Part shown: positions 48,784 through 61,438 of the stretch, in pieces
Layout of the letters: each line of letters begins with the position of its first letter
How positions within the stretch are numbered: position 1 is the first letter of the stretch
From: Anaeramoeba flamelloides
Taxonomy: Eukaryota; Metamonada; Anaeramoebidae
Assembly (NCBI GenBank): GCA_027625915.1
Contig: JANTQA010000029.1
Location: forward strand, 9,362,001 to 9,426,000
Length of the DNA stretch: 64,000 nucleotides
Direction: 5' to 3'
Made by a program: the position numbers and the translations under genes
Notes under the pieces: model-generated
The model's database searches: none
What the model was told of the DNA's origin: nothing
What the model saw: the letters and a program-made list of their open reading frames with translations, nothing else

Positions 48784-49084
48784 ATATATATATATCAAAA
48801 CTAAAAAAAAAAATGAATTGTAGTTATTAAAATGAGATTTGATACAAAGGTTTTGAAACGATGTGAATAACAACAGTGGTTGAGAATTAGATAATAATTT
48901 TAATCTCCAGTTCGTAAAATAGGGGATAGATTTCGAATTAGAACGATTTCATTTTTTTCTATGTTATATTTTGTGTCTACATTAATCAACACAACAAGTG
49001 GACAAAGCCTATTATCAGTGTATTAAAATACAATCGGTCCTTTCTTCTTCTTTTTCCAATTTAACATTGAATTTACTGCCCAAA

Positions 49085-49420
49085 TATTATAACAACGTTC
49101 AAATCAAGTTTGAAAATAAACGCCTTAATTTTTTTATAGTAAATTTCAAATTCGGAATGAAATTTTTTCAAACCTTTTTCAAAAATTTCTCATTTTATAA
49201 AAAAAAATTTTTTTTATAAAATTAATTCTATTTTTCAAGTGAAATTTTCCAAATTGATCCTTCTTTTTTAGAATTTATTTTTTTAATAATTGAACTTTAA
49301 GAAGCAAATACCATGTTAGTTTTCAGTTTATAGTTAATTTATTTGATTGGTCAATGGATAGGCCTTCTATAAAAAAAAAAGAAAGAAGAATCTTTTTGTT
49401 TTGAAGAGGGGATGGAGTTA
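49085..49420. repeat. Two-copy repeat (family I), copy 2
   Basis: Partner of 45390-45740 in the same orientation, 3.7 kb apart. A weaker third relative may lie near 43.9 kb in the Rab intron ('gaactttaagaaaccagtac'). Confidence 0.5.
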
Positions 49421-49980
49421 TTCTTGGCGTATTATTTAAGACTTCTGTATAATAAAAATTTGGGAAATAAGGTTATCAAGTCTAGAAAAAATATTGGTGA
49501 TGAAAAAAATCTCTTGCAAGATTTTTAATTCTTAATATATGGGAAATATTGTGAAATTGTTCAATAATTTCTTTTATTTTAGAATCAAAATTTTAAAATA
49601 ATAACTCATCTCCACTTATCAGAATGATCATTAATTAAATTAAACTTGTTCATAACACTATTTAACGATTCATGAAAAACACAGAATAAAAAATATCATT
49701 TTCCAAATTCGAACAAACCCAGATAAAAACTATATTGTTTTTCAAAAAAGGTAGATAACTTCTAGTTTTCAAACCATTAAATGAGTATTCTATAGATACC
49801 TTTCTTTAATATACTTTTGGTAAATTTATTATTGAGTTTATAAAAAAAAATGGTTATTTAACAAAAAGGATTGAATTTAAAAAAATTTACAATTACACAA
49901 CAATTTTAATAAAATTTAGAATTAAAAATCTTGTCCAGGATTCTATCCTGCTCTGTATTTTTTTTTTTCAATCCTATATA

Positions 49981-50570
49981 GAGAAAAAAAGTTCAACCCA
50001 ATTTTTCATGGGTTAAATCAACCAGAAAATGAAAATCACTTTCAATAAAAAGAAGAAACTAATTAACTTTAAAGAATATTTCATTATATTTTTACAATCA
50101 AACCAAAAAAAAACTAAATGAATCTATTTTTGTCTCAAAATTTAATGATTTGTTCTTTTGGAGATCTCTAAAACAATCACTTTTTTTTTTTTTTTATTTT
50201 TATTTATAGAAAGGAGTAATTAAAGAAAAATCATCAAATAAAAAAAAGAGAAGAAGAAAAATAATTAAAATATATATAAAAAATAAATTTATCATTTTCA
50301 AGACTAAAGAGAAACTATCCACGTTCTGAATACACAGGAGGAAAAACAATCACTTTTTTTCAAAAATTTTTCATAATTGATCAATCAAAGAAAAAAACAA
50401 ATCAAAAAATAGTATTAAAAAAACTGTTATTGTTTTGAATCTTTCGTTTTGTCTTTATTTTTTTATTTATTCTTTTTTTAATTGATCTTACTTGAAATTT
50501 TCAGTAGTGTTCCCTATTAAAAACCATGTTTCACTTTAATTCCTGTTTCACTTTTTTTCTCAAACCATAA
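49981..50570. mobile_element. Inverted-repeat family B, copy 5
   Basis: The interior matches the 13.2-kb copy ('aataaaaagaag', 'tttttcataattgatcaatc', 'gttattgttttgaatctttc') and the right end carries tandem GTTTCACTTT units. About 150 bp of extra sequence sits near 50190-50340. Confidence 0.6.
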
Positions 50571-50928
50571 ATTCTTTTTGAATAATTAATGTAAATTATT
50601 CGATTTAACACCACCCTCTCTTAGTATTAGTGTATTTTCATATTTTTTGGTTTTAAGTTCCAGACTTTGGGAAAACTGTTGCTAAATAAGGATAACCAAA
50701 GAAATAAATTTGTTCCCCTTTCATATTTAAGATGATACAAAAAGTTCAATACCCATAAAATTTTATAAAAATTCAGAAACAGAACTACCTAAATAATAAT
50801 TCTTGAACTTTGTTTGTATTTTAAAACTTACATAACCTACCAAATAATCTAATTGTTCAAAATATTTCTGTTTGGGATGATTCTAAAAGTGTTTAATTTT
50901 TTTTATTTTTTTAATTTTTATTCACAAA

Positions 50929-53597
50929 ATGGAACTCTACCAATTTATTGTTGATGTTGGCACAAACGCAACAAAAAAATCATTACAAGAAACAAAAGAA
51001 GCGATGTGTGTTTTGGTCCATAAGCTGATTCTATTTAAACAAAAAAAAAGTTCTGTTGGGATAGTTTTAGTAGGAACAGAGGATTCAAAGAATCCTTATG
51101 CCGAGAATTATCCAAACATATCCCAAATCAGCACCATAAAAGCACCTAGTTTTGAGTTAATCTCTGAAATCCAAAATATACAGCTGGAAGAAGATCGTGA
51201 AGAAACAGATATAATAAGTTCTCTTCTTGTTGCTTCAGCGTTATTATTAGATTGTGAGAATGTGAGAAAAACCAAAAAAGTAAATTTTTTTCTCTTTTTT
51301 ATTTCAAAAATCAAACAACACAAAGCTTTAAAAACGTACCACTTTGAACGAAAAAATTTCAAAAAAAAAAGAAAAGAGACTAACTTTTGAGATTTATTGA
51401 AACGTTAAAAGATTTTTCTAGAGTCTTTTTGAAATCCAATCAAGATCACAAAAAAAGAAAAAAAAAAACAATGTTAATTTTAATTTAACGTGTGTTTTTT
51501 TATTTGTTTTCTTTTTTTTTTGAAAAATATTTTTCCGAAATATTGAACAAATTAGAAAAATTAAAGTTTATTATTTCAAACAAAACCAAACAAAAAGCTT
51601 TTAGAGTTGGCATTAAATTTAAAAAATTTCAAAAAGCGAAAAATATTAAATTATTATGAAGATTCTTCTACTTATTTTAAGTGAAAAGAATTGGTTTATC
51701 AGAGGTATAGAGATTTTCTGATAATTCTTTTGTAGGATACTTAAAAAACTGAGAGACAATTATGTTATTGCAATTACAATTCTTAATTGTGTAACCTTAC
51801 TAAAAATTTGAAAAATTCATTTTTGCCGTTTCAAAGAAAATTTTGTCTTCTCAATGACATTTTATTTCCAAGTTGATTAACGATGGTATTGTTCTGGTAT
51901 GTGTGTGGATATTGTAGGGTACGACAGGGTTAAATAAGGTTCATTTAGTTTTTTGGTAACTTTTTAATTACATTCGGGTATGTGAGTCCTGTTAAAACTT
52001 GTTGTGATAAGTGTTGTTAGGGTTGGGTTGTTTGAATGATAAACCCTATTTGAGTAGGTTGTGGTGGAGTATTTTAGATTTGGTTATCTTAGGCTAAACG
52101 GATGCTTTTTAAGGACATTGTGGTTTAAATAAGATAAGGTTTTATATCGGCATGATTTGAGTAAGATATGCATGCACAAGATTGGGTATTATTATATTAT
52201 TTTTGGAATGTCTTTGGGCTAACGAAAATGTCTTCTCATAATTTTCAGAAATGTTGGTTATTAAATATTGTCTCTGCAATATCATTATCTGTCATTTTTT
52301 AAGTATCGTGCATCAATTATCAGAAACGCTACAGACCACTAATAAACCAATTCTTTTCACTTAAAATAAGACGAATAATATTCATAAACGTTTAATATTT
52401 TCCTCATTTTGCAATTTTCTGAATGTTATGATTGATTACAGAAAAAGGTTTGTATTAAAAAAAAAAGAAAGAAAAAATCAAACATTATTCATCTATAAAA
52501 CAGAAGCAAGAAGATAAAGTTTATAGACAAACATTAATGAGTATTATTTCCACAATGTTAATAAAATAATCGCAGATCTTTGATACTGATGGACAAAGAA
52601 AAACCACATTTTAAAAAAACTTGGAAAAAATGCAAAACATTTATTTTTCAACTGACTTATAAATTGATTTTTAAATGAGAAAAATAATTTTGATTCATTT
52701 TCTTTTTTTAACACTATTAAAATTTTTTGTTTCGAATTCTGAACTTAAACCCAAAGATGTAATTTATACTTTAAATACTATCTAACATTGTTTCTGAAAA
52801 TAAAAATTTGATAAACTATTAAGTCTAAAAAAAAAATTGAACTAAATTTTCATTTATCTTTCCCAAAATTATTTTTCCAAGAAAATTGTGAAAATTTTAC
52901 TCTTTAAAATTTTTCAATCAGTGTTTATATCATTATTTTCCTTTGAGAATTGGAGGGGGGGTTAATAGTTTCTTGACATTCACTTTATTTTTTTTTGTAA
53001 AACTGAATGAAAATTTTTTTTACATTTTTTTACAAATAACAAGAAATATATATTTATATTACCCTTTCAGGATAAAAAATCTATTTTGAAAAAAGAGTGG
53101 CAAATTTATTTTAAAATATTTTTATTCAACTCAATTCTATTATAACTATTTAAATATCCAAATTTTCATTTACCATTTATCGATTATTAATAATAATCCA
53201 ATATGTTTGTTCGTAAAACATTACTTTTAATAAAATAAACTCCATTTCACACAAAGGGGACCATCCAAAAATGAAAAATTCACTTTATTTTTAAGAATAA
53301 ACCAAACTTAGATTGTTTAGAAATACGAAAAATAATACACCTCGTATTATAGTTGGTAATAATAAAAGAAAAGCCAGAACAAACCATGAATTTCAAAAAA
53401 AAAAAAAATGTTAAAAAATTTTTTATGTCTCTTTTATTGGAACATCTCGTGCAAAATTATCAACTTTCTTTGGGAAATTAAAAGTGTAACAATAAGATTT
53501 TTCACTTGTAAATGTATGAATTTTAAAAGAACATACAAAGCCAAACTTTTCTTAATGTTAATTTGGAGTTTCAAACATTTTTTTTTTTCAAATTTAA

Positions 53598-53637
<40 letters not shown>

Positions 53638-56600
53638 CAAAATATAAAAAAAAAAAATTTACAAAATGAGAAAAAATGATTCAGATCTAAAATTTGAAAT
53701 TTTAGTTTGAGAAGAAAAATAAATTAAACTCAAAGAATATGTTCTGTTTCTTTAATAAAACTAGGACACTTTTACTTAAAAACTGTTTATCTGAAAGTTT
53801 CTGATCTAAATTTTATAAAATATTTTTTAAATTTTCAAAAGTATAAAACATGGACTTTACTTTTTTCTCTGAAAATTTGAACAAAAATGAATAACCAGTT
53901 ATATATTTACAACCAAATATTAAAAATTTAAATACTCATCAACAAAGATTTGTCTCTTGATAAATTTATTTAATTTTTAAAATTAAGTAAAATACTTATG
54001 TATTTAATTCAAAATATGTTGGATGAAATATTTCTAAAAAATGAAAAAAAAAATAAAGCACTATTTTTGGTGAAAACAATGTACGACCTATTTCAATAAA
54101 AAACTGGAAATATGGATTGGGCATAAAAGATTTTTTAAATAATAAAATGTAGTTATCTGTTTTTAATTCTATTTGAAAATTTGTTGAGATTAAACAAGTT
54201 ATGAAAACGGTTTTTTTGATCAAAAAGAAAATAAAGACCAATTTTCACGCCTAAAAAATATCAGATAAAAAATCGAGATCAGAAAATTTAATATCGTATA
54301 ATTGTGTAATACAATATTAAAAAACAAATTGAATTATTATCAAGAATCAATAAATGGTAGTTAATGATTTTGTGATATTTAAATACTTTTTTAAAGATTG
54401 AGTTTAATAGATATATTTTAAAATAAATTTGCCCCACTTTCTTGGAAATAGCTTATTTTTTCATTTGTTCAGCAATCATCTTTTATAATTATTCGTTTTG
54501 GATTACCTTACAGTCTCAAAATATAATGATATTTTTCTGGTGTTAGCTAATATCCATCATCTTTCTTTGAACTAATCAATATCATCTTATATCACTTCGA
54601 ACAATATCATATTTTTCGTTCTTTCCAGGCCAAACTTGCCAATATAACAAAGAGATTGTTTCCAAATCAAAGCAATAAGCACAGTTATTTATTTTTTTGA
54701 TTCAATAACTTTATTGAAAATTAAGATTTATTTTTGTTCAAACCATAAACACAATAAATACTTTTTGAAATAAAACAGTTCCAAAAATGATTCACAAAAA
54801 AATAGAAAATAAATCCACAAAGAATTTATAAAAGTATTTGGTTATTGCTTATCTGTTACAATATTGTGCTTGAAGTAATATAATATTTATAATATTTCTT
54901 ACTGCTTTTTTCATAATTTATTACAAAATTTTTAAGAATTTACACAATTACAATTCGGTGAAAGAGGTAAATTTGTTTTAAATCAACTTTTTAAACAAAC
55001 AAATTTTTATTTTTTATATTTTTGTGAATTTTTTTGTGAAAAATTAAAAGGAAAAGGTTGTGTCAACAAAAAAAAAAAAAAAAAATATAAAATCATAATT
55101 AAGAATTCATAAATTATCAATTATCATTTTTTTTTTTTTTTTTTCATCAAGTTTATTAGCCCTAGTGGATAATAAACTTATTTTTGAGTCTTTAATAAGA
55201 TACCTAAATAAAAATTTAGGAATTTAGGCAAACAAGAGGGGTTAATAACTCCTCCCTTAAATAATAATAAAAAAATTATGATTTTTTTTTTCAAAACCAA
55301 TCTCATAACTAAATAAGAATCTTTAAACATTATTTTTAGCTCTTTTTTTTTTAAAAAAAAATAATTTTAATCAGGCTTTATAATTAATATAAAAAAAAAA
55401 AAATTTTTTTTTTTTGATTCACCAAATTTATTCTTTTTAAACATATCCATAATAATATTAACAATTCTAAAACTATTAAAAATACATTTAGAAAAATTTA
55501 AATGTTAAAAAGACAATATATCTGTTTACAAATGGAGAAACTGAAATCTCAGATCCTGAAGAATTAGATGTTATTGCCCAAGATATTAATAAATATAATA
55601 TTGAGTTTATCTTTATTTTACTGTCAAAAACGCCCGTCAAGGGGAACCAAAACACCAAAAGTGCAACACGGCTTAAAACTGAGCATAATTTAGATAATTT
55701 TACAACTTATTTAAATGACAGTATTATTTTGAAATACAAAAAGGCAATGAAAACAATCTTAAAATTTGAGGATAAAACGAAATTATTAAGGTCAACGTTT
55801 AAAGGTGATCTTGAAATTGGCCCCGTTGGTATTCCAATTGTTATTTATACGAAGGCAAGCAAAGAAAACTTTCCAACCATGAAGAAATATTCTTTATTAT
55901 CAAAGGAATTTACCTTGGTGAAATCTGAAAGAAGTTATCATTTAATCAATGATCCAACAATTGAAATTGATCCCAATGATCGAATTCAGGGTTATAAATA
56001 TGGTAATGATATTTTACAATTTGAAGATGAAAATGAACTTGAAAAATTAAAATTAAAAGGATTGAATCGGACTTTTAAAGTGATTGGATTTACAAAGAAA
56101 TCGAATATCATACGCCACCATCTCATCAGCGGGTGTGATTTAATTCTTCCAATGAGCCCAGAAAGAAATAAAAATGCATTGGGATCCATGGCAAAGGCTA
56201 TGCATAAAATGAAAGTTATTGGCATTACACGGGTTGTCAAAAGAAGAAATCTGAAATGTCCCTCTCTTTGTTACCTTGTGCCATATAAAGATCCAAATTC
56301 CAAAAGTTGGGTATTGCTCTCCGGAAAATTGCCCTTTGTCGAAAACCTCCCCCAATATACCTTTAATGATTTCCGTGCTCAAAAAACTTTACAGCCAAAC
56401 AAAACCCAATTAAAAGTAATTGACCAATTTATTGACAAATTTGCCTTAGAATCCACAAACGAGAACAACAAAAATTTTAATTTTGATATTGAAAATGGTA
56501 TTTTTAATCCTGTTACTCAATTGTTTTATTCAGAAATTTTAAAAAAACTTGATCCAAATTTAGAAAATATAAAAATAATTCAAAATAATATTAAAAAAAT

Positions 56601-57120
56601 AATTACATCCCCAATTCAAAAAGAAGAAGAATCAATGAAAAGTGAAAATAATAAAAATAAATTATTAAAGGAAAAGGGGATCGAAATTGAAATCGAAAAG
56701 GAAAATTATGATGATGATGATGATGATGATAATAATAACGAAAAGGAAGATATTAATGCACAAATTAGACAAAAAATAATTGAAGATCTAAAATTAAATT
56801 TTAATTTAAAAAAATCACAAACTTTTGAAAGAAAACGTAATCCTGAATCTCTTTTTGCAATTTCTGAAAATACAGATTTGAAAATCCCTAAACGTAAGAA
56901 AAAAAATGAAAATCCAAATGAGGATAAACAGGAGAAGGAACCATTTCAAAAATTTACCTTTAACGATTTAGTTAAGGTTAAAAAAGAAGAAAATAGTGAT
57001 AATGATGATGATAATTTAGATAATGAACAATTCAATAATGATGAATCAGGATCAGAATCTGAAGATTTATCAGATGATGAAGATAACGATAACGAAAGTC
57101 TTTTTGATTTAATTCAATAA
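50929..57120 (+). CDS. XRCC5: Ku80 DNA end-binding subunit
   Basis: Two exons (50929-51279, 55513-57120) around a 4,233-bp intron; 652 residues. Ku80 pairs with Ku70 to ring DNA ends for non-homologous end joining. Residues 1-~210 are the vWA-like domain (MELYQFIVDVGTNA, DIISSLLVASALLL, then TIYLFTNGE right after the splice). The DNA-embracing beta-barrel follows with the family signature IQGYKYGNDILQF (from residue 275), GITRVVKRRNLKCPSLCYLVPY and KLPFVENLPQYTF; then the bridge/arm region QKTLQPNKTQLKVIDQFID and NPVTQLFYSEILKKLDP. The C-terminal ~180 residues are low-complexity and acidic, without the helical DNA-PKcs-binding domain of animals, yet the last residues (DNDNESLFDLIQ) resemble the acidic-hydrophobic tip of human Ku80. 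No Ku70 gene is in this window. Confidence 0.93.
51621..52420. mobile_element. Long-TIR fold-back element with GT-rich core
   Basis: In the Ku80 intron. The arms are related over more than 100 bp, including a perfect 28-bp inverted match (51671-51698 with 52343-52370, starting CTTATTTTAAGTGAAAAG). The ~400-bp core between them is strikingly G- and T-rich on the plus strand ('gttgttagggttgggttg'), unlike anything else in the window. No open frame. Class unknown. Confidence 0.7.
53599..53636. repeat. Poly-A tract
   Basis: A run of about 38 A following a related T run; together they make a simple-sequence block in the Ku80 intron. Confidence 0.9.
53985..54460. repeat. Two-copy repeat (family E), copy 2
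   Basis: Partner of 27230-27745, in the Ku80 intron and in the same orientation. It shares 'atttcaataaaaaactggaa' and several later blocks. Confidence 0.6.
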
Positions 57121-59562
57121 ACTTATTCTGATTATCATTATTATTATATGATTGGGTTGGGTTGGATTGGATATTTTAAATTTTAATTATTTCTTTTTAA
57201 TAATTTTACAAATATTTTTAAATATTTCCAATTTTTTCTTTTTTTAAATCTTTTTTTTTTTTTATTTTAATCATTTTATTAAGACTATTAAAACCAAATT
57301 ATCATAATTAAAATTTTATTTTAAAGTTCAAAAAGGAAGCTTAATTAAATTTATAAAAATATCATTTTTTAATTGATTGTGTGAAAATCTTTGGTTTTTT
57401 TTTTTTTATAATGAATACTTCACAAAATAATTTGGAACTTGACATTTATTTTTCAATCCATTATTTTTAAAAATCATTTTATAAATGTTCTCTTTATTAT
57501 ATTTAAATATGGTAAAGTTATATTTTATTTCCATAATAAAATAAGTACTTCAAAATTTAAGCAATATAATCTTAGTTAAACGAAATTCAGACAAAATAAA
57601 TTAAATTACTTGATTATATTTTGTTTAATATATTATTATTTGTAGATATAGCGCTAAGTGCTTACTCGGACCGCCATATTTCATTTTTTAGAAATGATAG
57701 AATTTCTTTTATTGAAATATTTAAAGTATTTGACTTTGATTTACAAATTAATTGAATTTATTAAGAGAAAGACTTGTTGATGATTATTATTTTACTCTTT
57801 GATAGGTTTATTTGTTTACTATTGGTTATACAATTTTGTCAATTTTTCAGAGAAAAAGGTTTAGTACATATTTTATTCTTTGGAAAAAAAAATTATGTAA
57901 CTTAAAAATATTTTGAAATCACACAAATGAATAAAGAATACTTTTTTTATCCGATAGATTAAAGATCTTCCAATGTTTTTGTAACTAAATCTTGAATTAG
58001 AATTTTTTTATATATTAATTTTAAAGATCATATGTTTCTAGCACTACTCCTTTTTTTGAAATAATAAATAACATTTTTCAATTCCAAGTTCTCAAAATAT
58101 TTTACTAATTATTAGACGAAAAAAATCCAAATATCTTTATATAATCAATCATAAAATAATATTTTTCCATATTGTCTCAAACTTTATTATTGGGCTTTTG
58201 AGTTAAAATTATTAATTGGGAAATTTGATTTTAATATTATTTGAGGATTGATATTGAAAGAAAAGTTACTTATATATCCAAAAAGAATTCAAAGAATCAG
58301 GTATAGTGAAATATATCTGTGATATTTTGATTGTATTTTTGATAAAGATGAATTTAAAATATGTAATTTTACTAGTTAGGAAACTGGTATTTTAATAGCA
58401 AAGTTGAAATTTCTTCTTAATAACAAATTTTTTCAATCAAACATATTTTTTGGATTTATATAAAATAAAAAATACCAAAAATCTATTAATGTTCTAAAGG
58501 GTCTTTAGGAAAGAAAAAAAAAAAAAAAAGATGAGAGAACATAAAGTAGCATTTTTTAAAATCAAAATATAAAAATGTGAAAGGTCTAATACTTTTGTTT
58601 GATCCAGTATCAAATTGCAATAATCTTCTTGTTCAAAATAAATGAAAAATGGTATATAAGATATTCTGGTCTTATTTTCCAAAAAAATAATCAAGGAAAT
58701 TAACAAAAAAATAAAATAGAATATTGAAAATCAAAATTAATAAATTTATAAAGTTCTTTCAAACTTGTTCTTTACAAAATTGAAAAAAAAAAAATTCAAA
58801 ATGAAAAAAATCTTGTAAATCATTTAACATGTTATCTTGTATTTAAAGCCCCAAGTTTAAAATTAAAAACGCCAAAGATGGTTAATGATCTTCATTATAA
58901 AAGTTGGTAATAAACTGTTATGATTTTCTTATTATAAGATAAAGTAACAAGGGCATTTAATTTTGATAATTTTTTAATTTTTATTTCCCCGGAATAATTT
59001 AGTAGCGTTGATATTTTACTAATTCTAAATTACTTTTAAAAGGTTTTTTGAAAATTTTTTAAATTGAAATTGTCTTAAACTGGAATATATCGTTTTTGAC
59101 ATAACAATCATATTAAACAAAGAGTTTTAAACATGGCTTAATATCACCTTTTTATACTTGTTAAACTCTATTTTTTCTCCCTAAATTCTTGTTTTTTTGT
59201 TAAAAGGGAAAAAGAATTCAAATATTTTTTACAGGGTGTGTATGTGTGTAAAGTGGTTTGATTTAGGTTCATCACCCAACATATTCTATATTTTAAAATA
59301 TGAATGAGATTAAAAAAATTAAATCCAGAATATAAACTTCCATATTATTTATATTCTTTTTGCATATCAATTATCAAAATTTAAATATTTTAAAATGAAT
59401 TATTTTATAATAAAAATGTGGTATTTTAAGATTTTTCTCGATATTTTTATTGGTTTAATTTTTTTTATATTGGGGAAATTAAATGTTTATACTCTTTAAT
59501 AATGTAAATAAGGTTTTACAGAAATCTGATAAACTTGAAAATAAGTCAAATAAAAAGTATAT

Positions 59563-59581
59563 GGGGGGGGGGGGGGGGGGG
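59563..59581 (+). repeat. Poly-G homopolymer (19 G)
   Basis: An uninterrupted G run in otherwise ~80% AT DNA. Could form a G-quadruplex, or could be a sequencing or assembly artefact. Confidence 0.9.
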
Positions 59582-60599
59582 ATTTTAATTGAACAAATAC
59601 AAACTAACGAATGGAATTTAATAGTAAATTATCGATATAAACTTAAATAATCAGCTGTATATGGGTTGTGGTTGTTATATGTTCTTAATTAAAGTAATAT
59701 TATATTTTTTTTTACTTATTTCTTTTCATGTACAGATATTTTTTAATAGATCTTTATTTTTTTAACCATAAAAATTTTTAACTAAATAAATAATTTCTCG
59801 TTTTTCTTTCAAATTCTCAATTTAAATTTTCAAAATCCTAAATAAAAATTATTTCTTTTTTACGATTACTATGGATGGAAAATAGATAAAAGAAATAAAA
59901 TAGAGTTAATTTATTCAGCAAACAGATATCTTTGTATTTTAACATTGACTCTCTCTTTATCAATATAAATAAAATAATACTAAATAATATTGTTATTATT
60001 TTGGAGATTAAACAATTAGTAAGTGTTAAAATCAAAATTTACACTTTGAAAAATACATAATACAATTTAAGGTATTAATTATTTTTTTTTTTTTTTTATT
60101 ATGAAAAATCACATTTTGGAAATTATCACTTATTGGTAGTTTTAGTAATGACATCAATATTAATGAAAAAGACATATTTTGATAAAATTTTGAGAAAAAA
60201 TAATAAATAAATTTCATTTATAAATTCCTCTTTAAAATTTAAAAAAAATGTAATAAAAATTGTTATGAATTAATTTCTTTAATTGGTTTTTATTAGTAAA
60301 TCGTAGTTGTTGTCCAGTAGAATAATATACTTTTCGTCTTAAACTTGAAAATTAATATTATTTTTTTTTCTTGTAATAATTTATAACAGGGTTTAACGTG
60401 TCTGAGATCTTACAAAAAACTTTTTTTACAGTTTCTATTTTCATTTTTGAGACATTACTATAAGTAAAAAATAATTTAAGATTTGAAAAAAAAATTTTTT
60501 TTAGTAATTTTTATAAACAACTAATACCTATCAAAAACCAACCAAAACTGTATGTAAGATAGATACCTAAATATTAAAGATGAAACACAAGATCATTTT

Positions 60600-61130
60600 G
60601 AGAAAAAAGTTAAAAAAAATTTCCATGATTATCATTCTAGATCATTATGTAATATAATTTTGAATATAATTCAGTTTTTTTATAAACATGATTTCAAAAA
60701 TTGTGACTTGCCCGAAATAATAAATTGAAATATAAATATATCCTTTTATATATAAGGGCAACAATAAATTAAATTTCTTTTTGTGTTTCGCTTTTAAATC
60801 ATTTTAAATATATAAAAACCCTATATTTAAAAAATTAAAAAAAAATAAAACGAAAAACTAAAAAAAAGTGAGTAACGATTTATGAAATGGGCATTACCTA
60901 TTTTTTATTACTGAAATTTGACTTAAAAAATTTTATCAACAAGATTTTTTTACTATTAATTACCTTCATTTTAAAAGGCATTGCATAGTCTCAATTTTCT
61001 TTATGATTATTGGTCTTTTTAAAGATCTCTTTTTTTTTTGTACATGATCTTTCGCACAAAAAAAGTTTCAAAAAAAAAGAAAAAGAAAAACAAAAGAAAA
61101 ACGAATCAAAAACGAAAAAAAAACACAAGA
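60600..61130. repeat. Two-copy repeat (family F), copy 2
   Basis: Partner of 30170-30760, same orientation. Shared blocks include 'aaactaaaaaaaagtgag' and 'attgcatagtctcaat', ending in an A-rich tract with CAAAAG units. Confidence 0.6.
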
Positions 61131-61438
61131 TTTGAAAAAAAGAAATACAAAAATAAAAAAAATGAAAAGAGGGTATTTGTTGTAAAGGTATACATAAGGA
61201 CCTTTTATTTATACTTATTTTTTGGGTATCGAAAAGAGAAAAAATTTCGAATCTTTTTTCAACTTATTAATTTTTGAATAATAAAGTTTCAAAAATTATA
61301 TCAACAAAATATAATTTCTTCCAAAAGGGCATTTTTATTATTAAACCATTTTTAGTGTGTTTATTTACTAGTTCTAAATAAAATAGAATTGTGTGTTTAA
61401 TAAAAATCAAAAAGTGGCACAGCAAGAAGCCAGTTTTC

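Larger units (their letters stand above)
44931..50928. other. Divergent intergenic region, Rab / Ku80
   Basis: Six kilobases packed with repeats: family I copies (45390-45740, 49085-49420), a fold-back cluster (46357-46886), a family A MITE (47819-48012), a TA microsatellite, family C copy 4 (48077-48783) and family B copy 5 (49981-50570). The latter ends ~360 bp from the Ku80 start. No gene was recognised. Confidence 0.5.
57121..61438. other. Convergent intergenic region, Ku80 / DUF5765-like gene
   Basis: AT-rich. Contains a 19-base G run (59563-59581) and the family F copy (60600-61130). No gene was recognised; frames near 61.0-61.3 kb are Lys-rich products of A runs. Confidence 0.5.

Noticed and set aside
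61038-61277. Lys-rich plus frame
   Set aside because: Lies mostly in the A-rich end of repeat family F; the other copy does not keep the frame.
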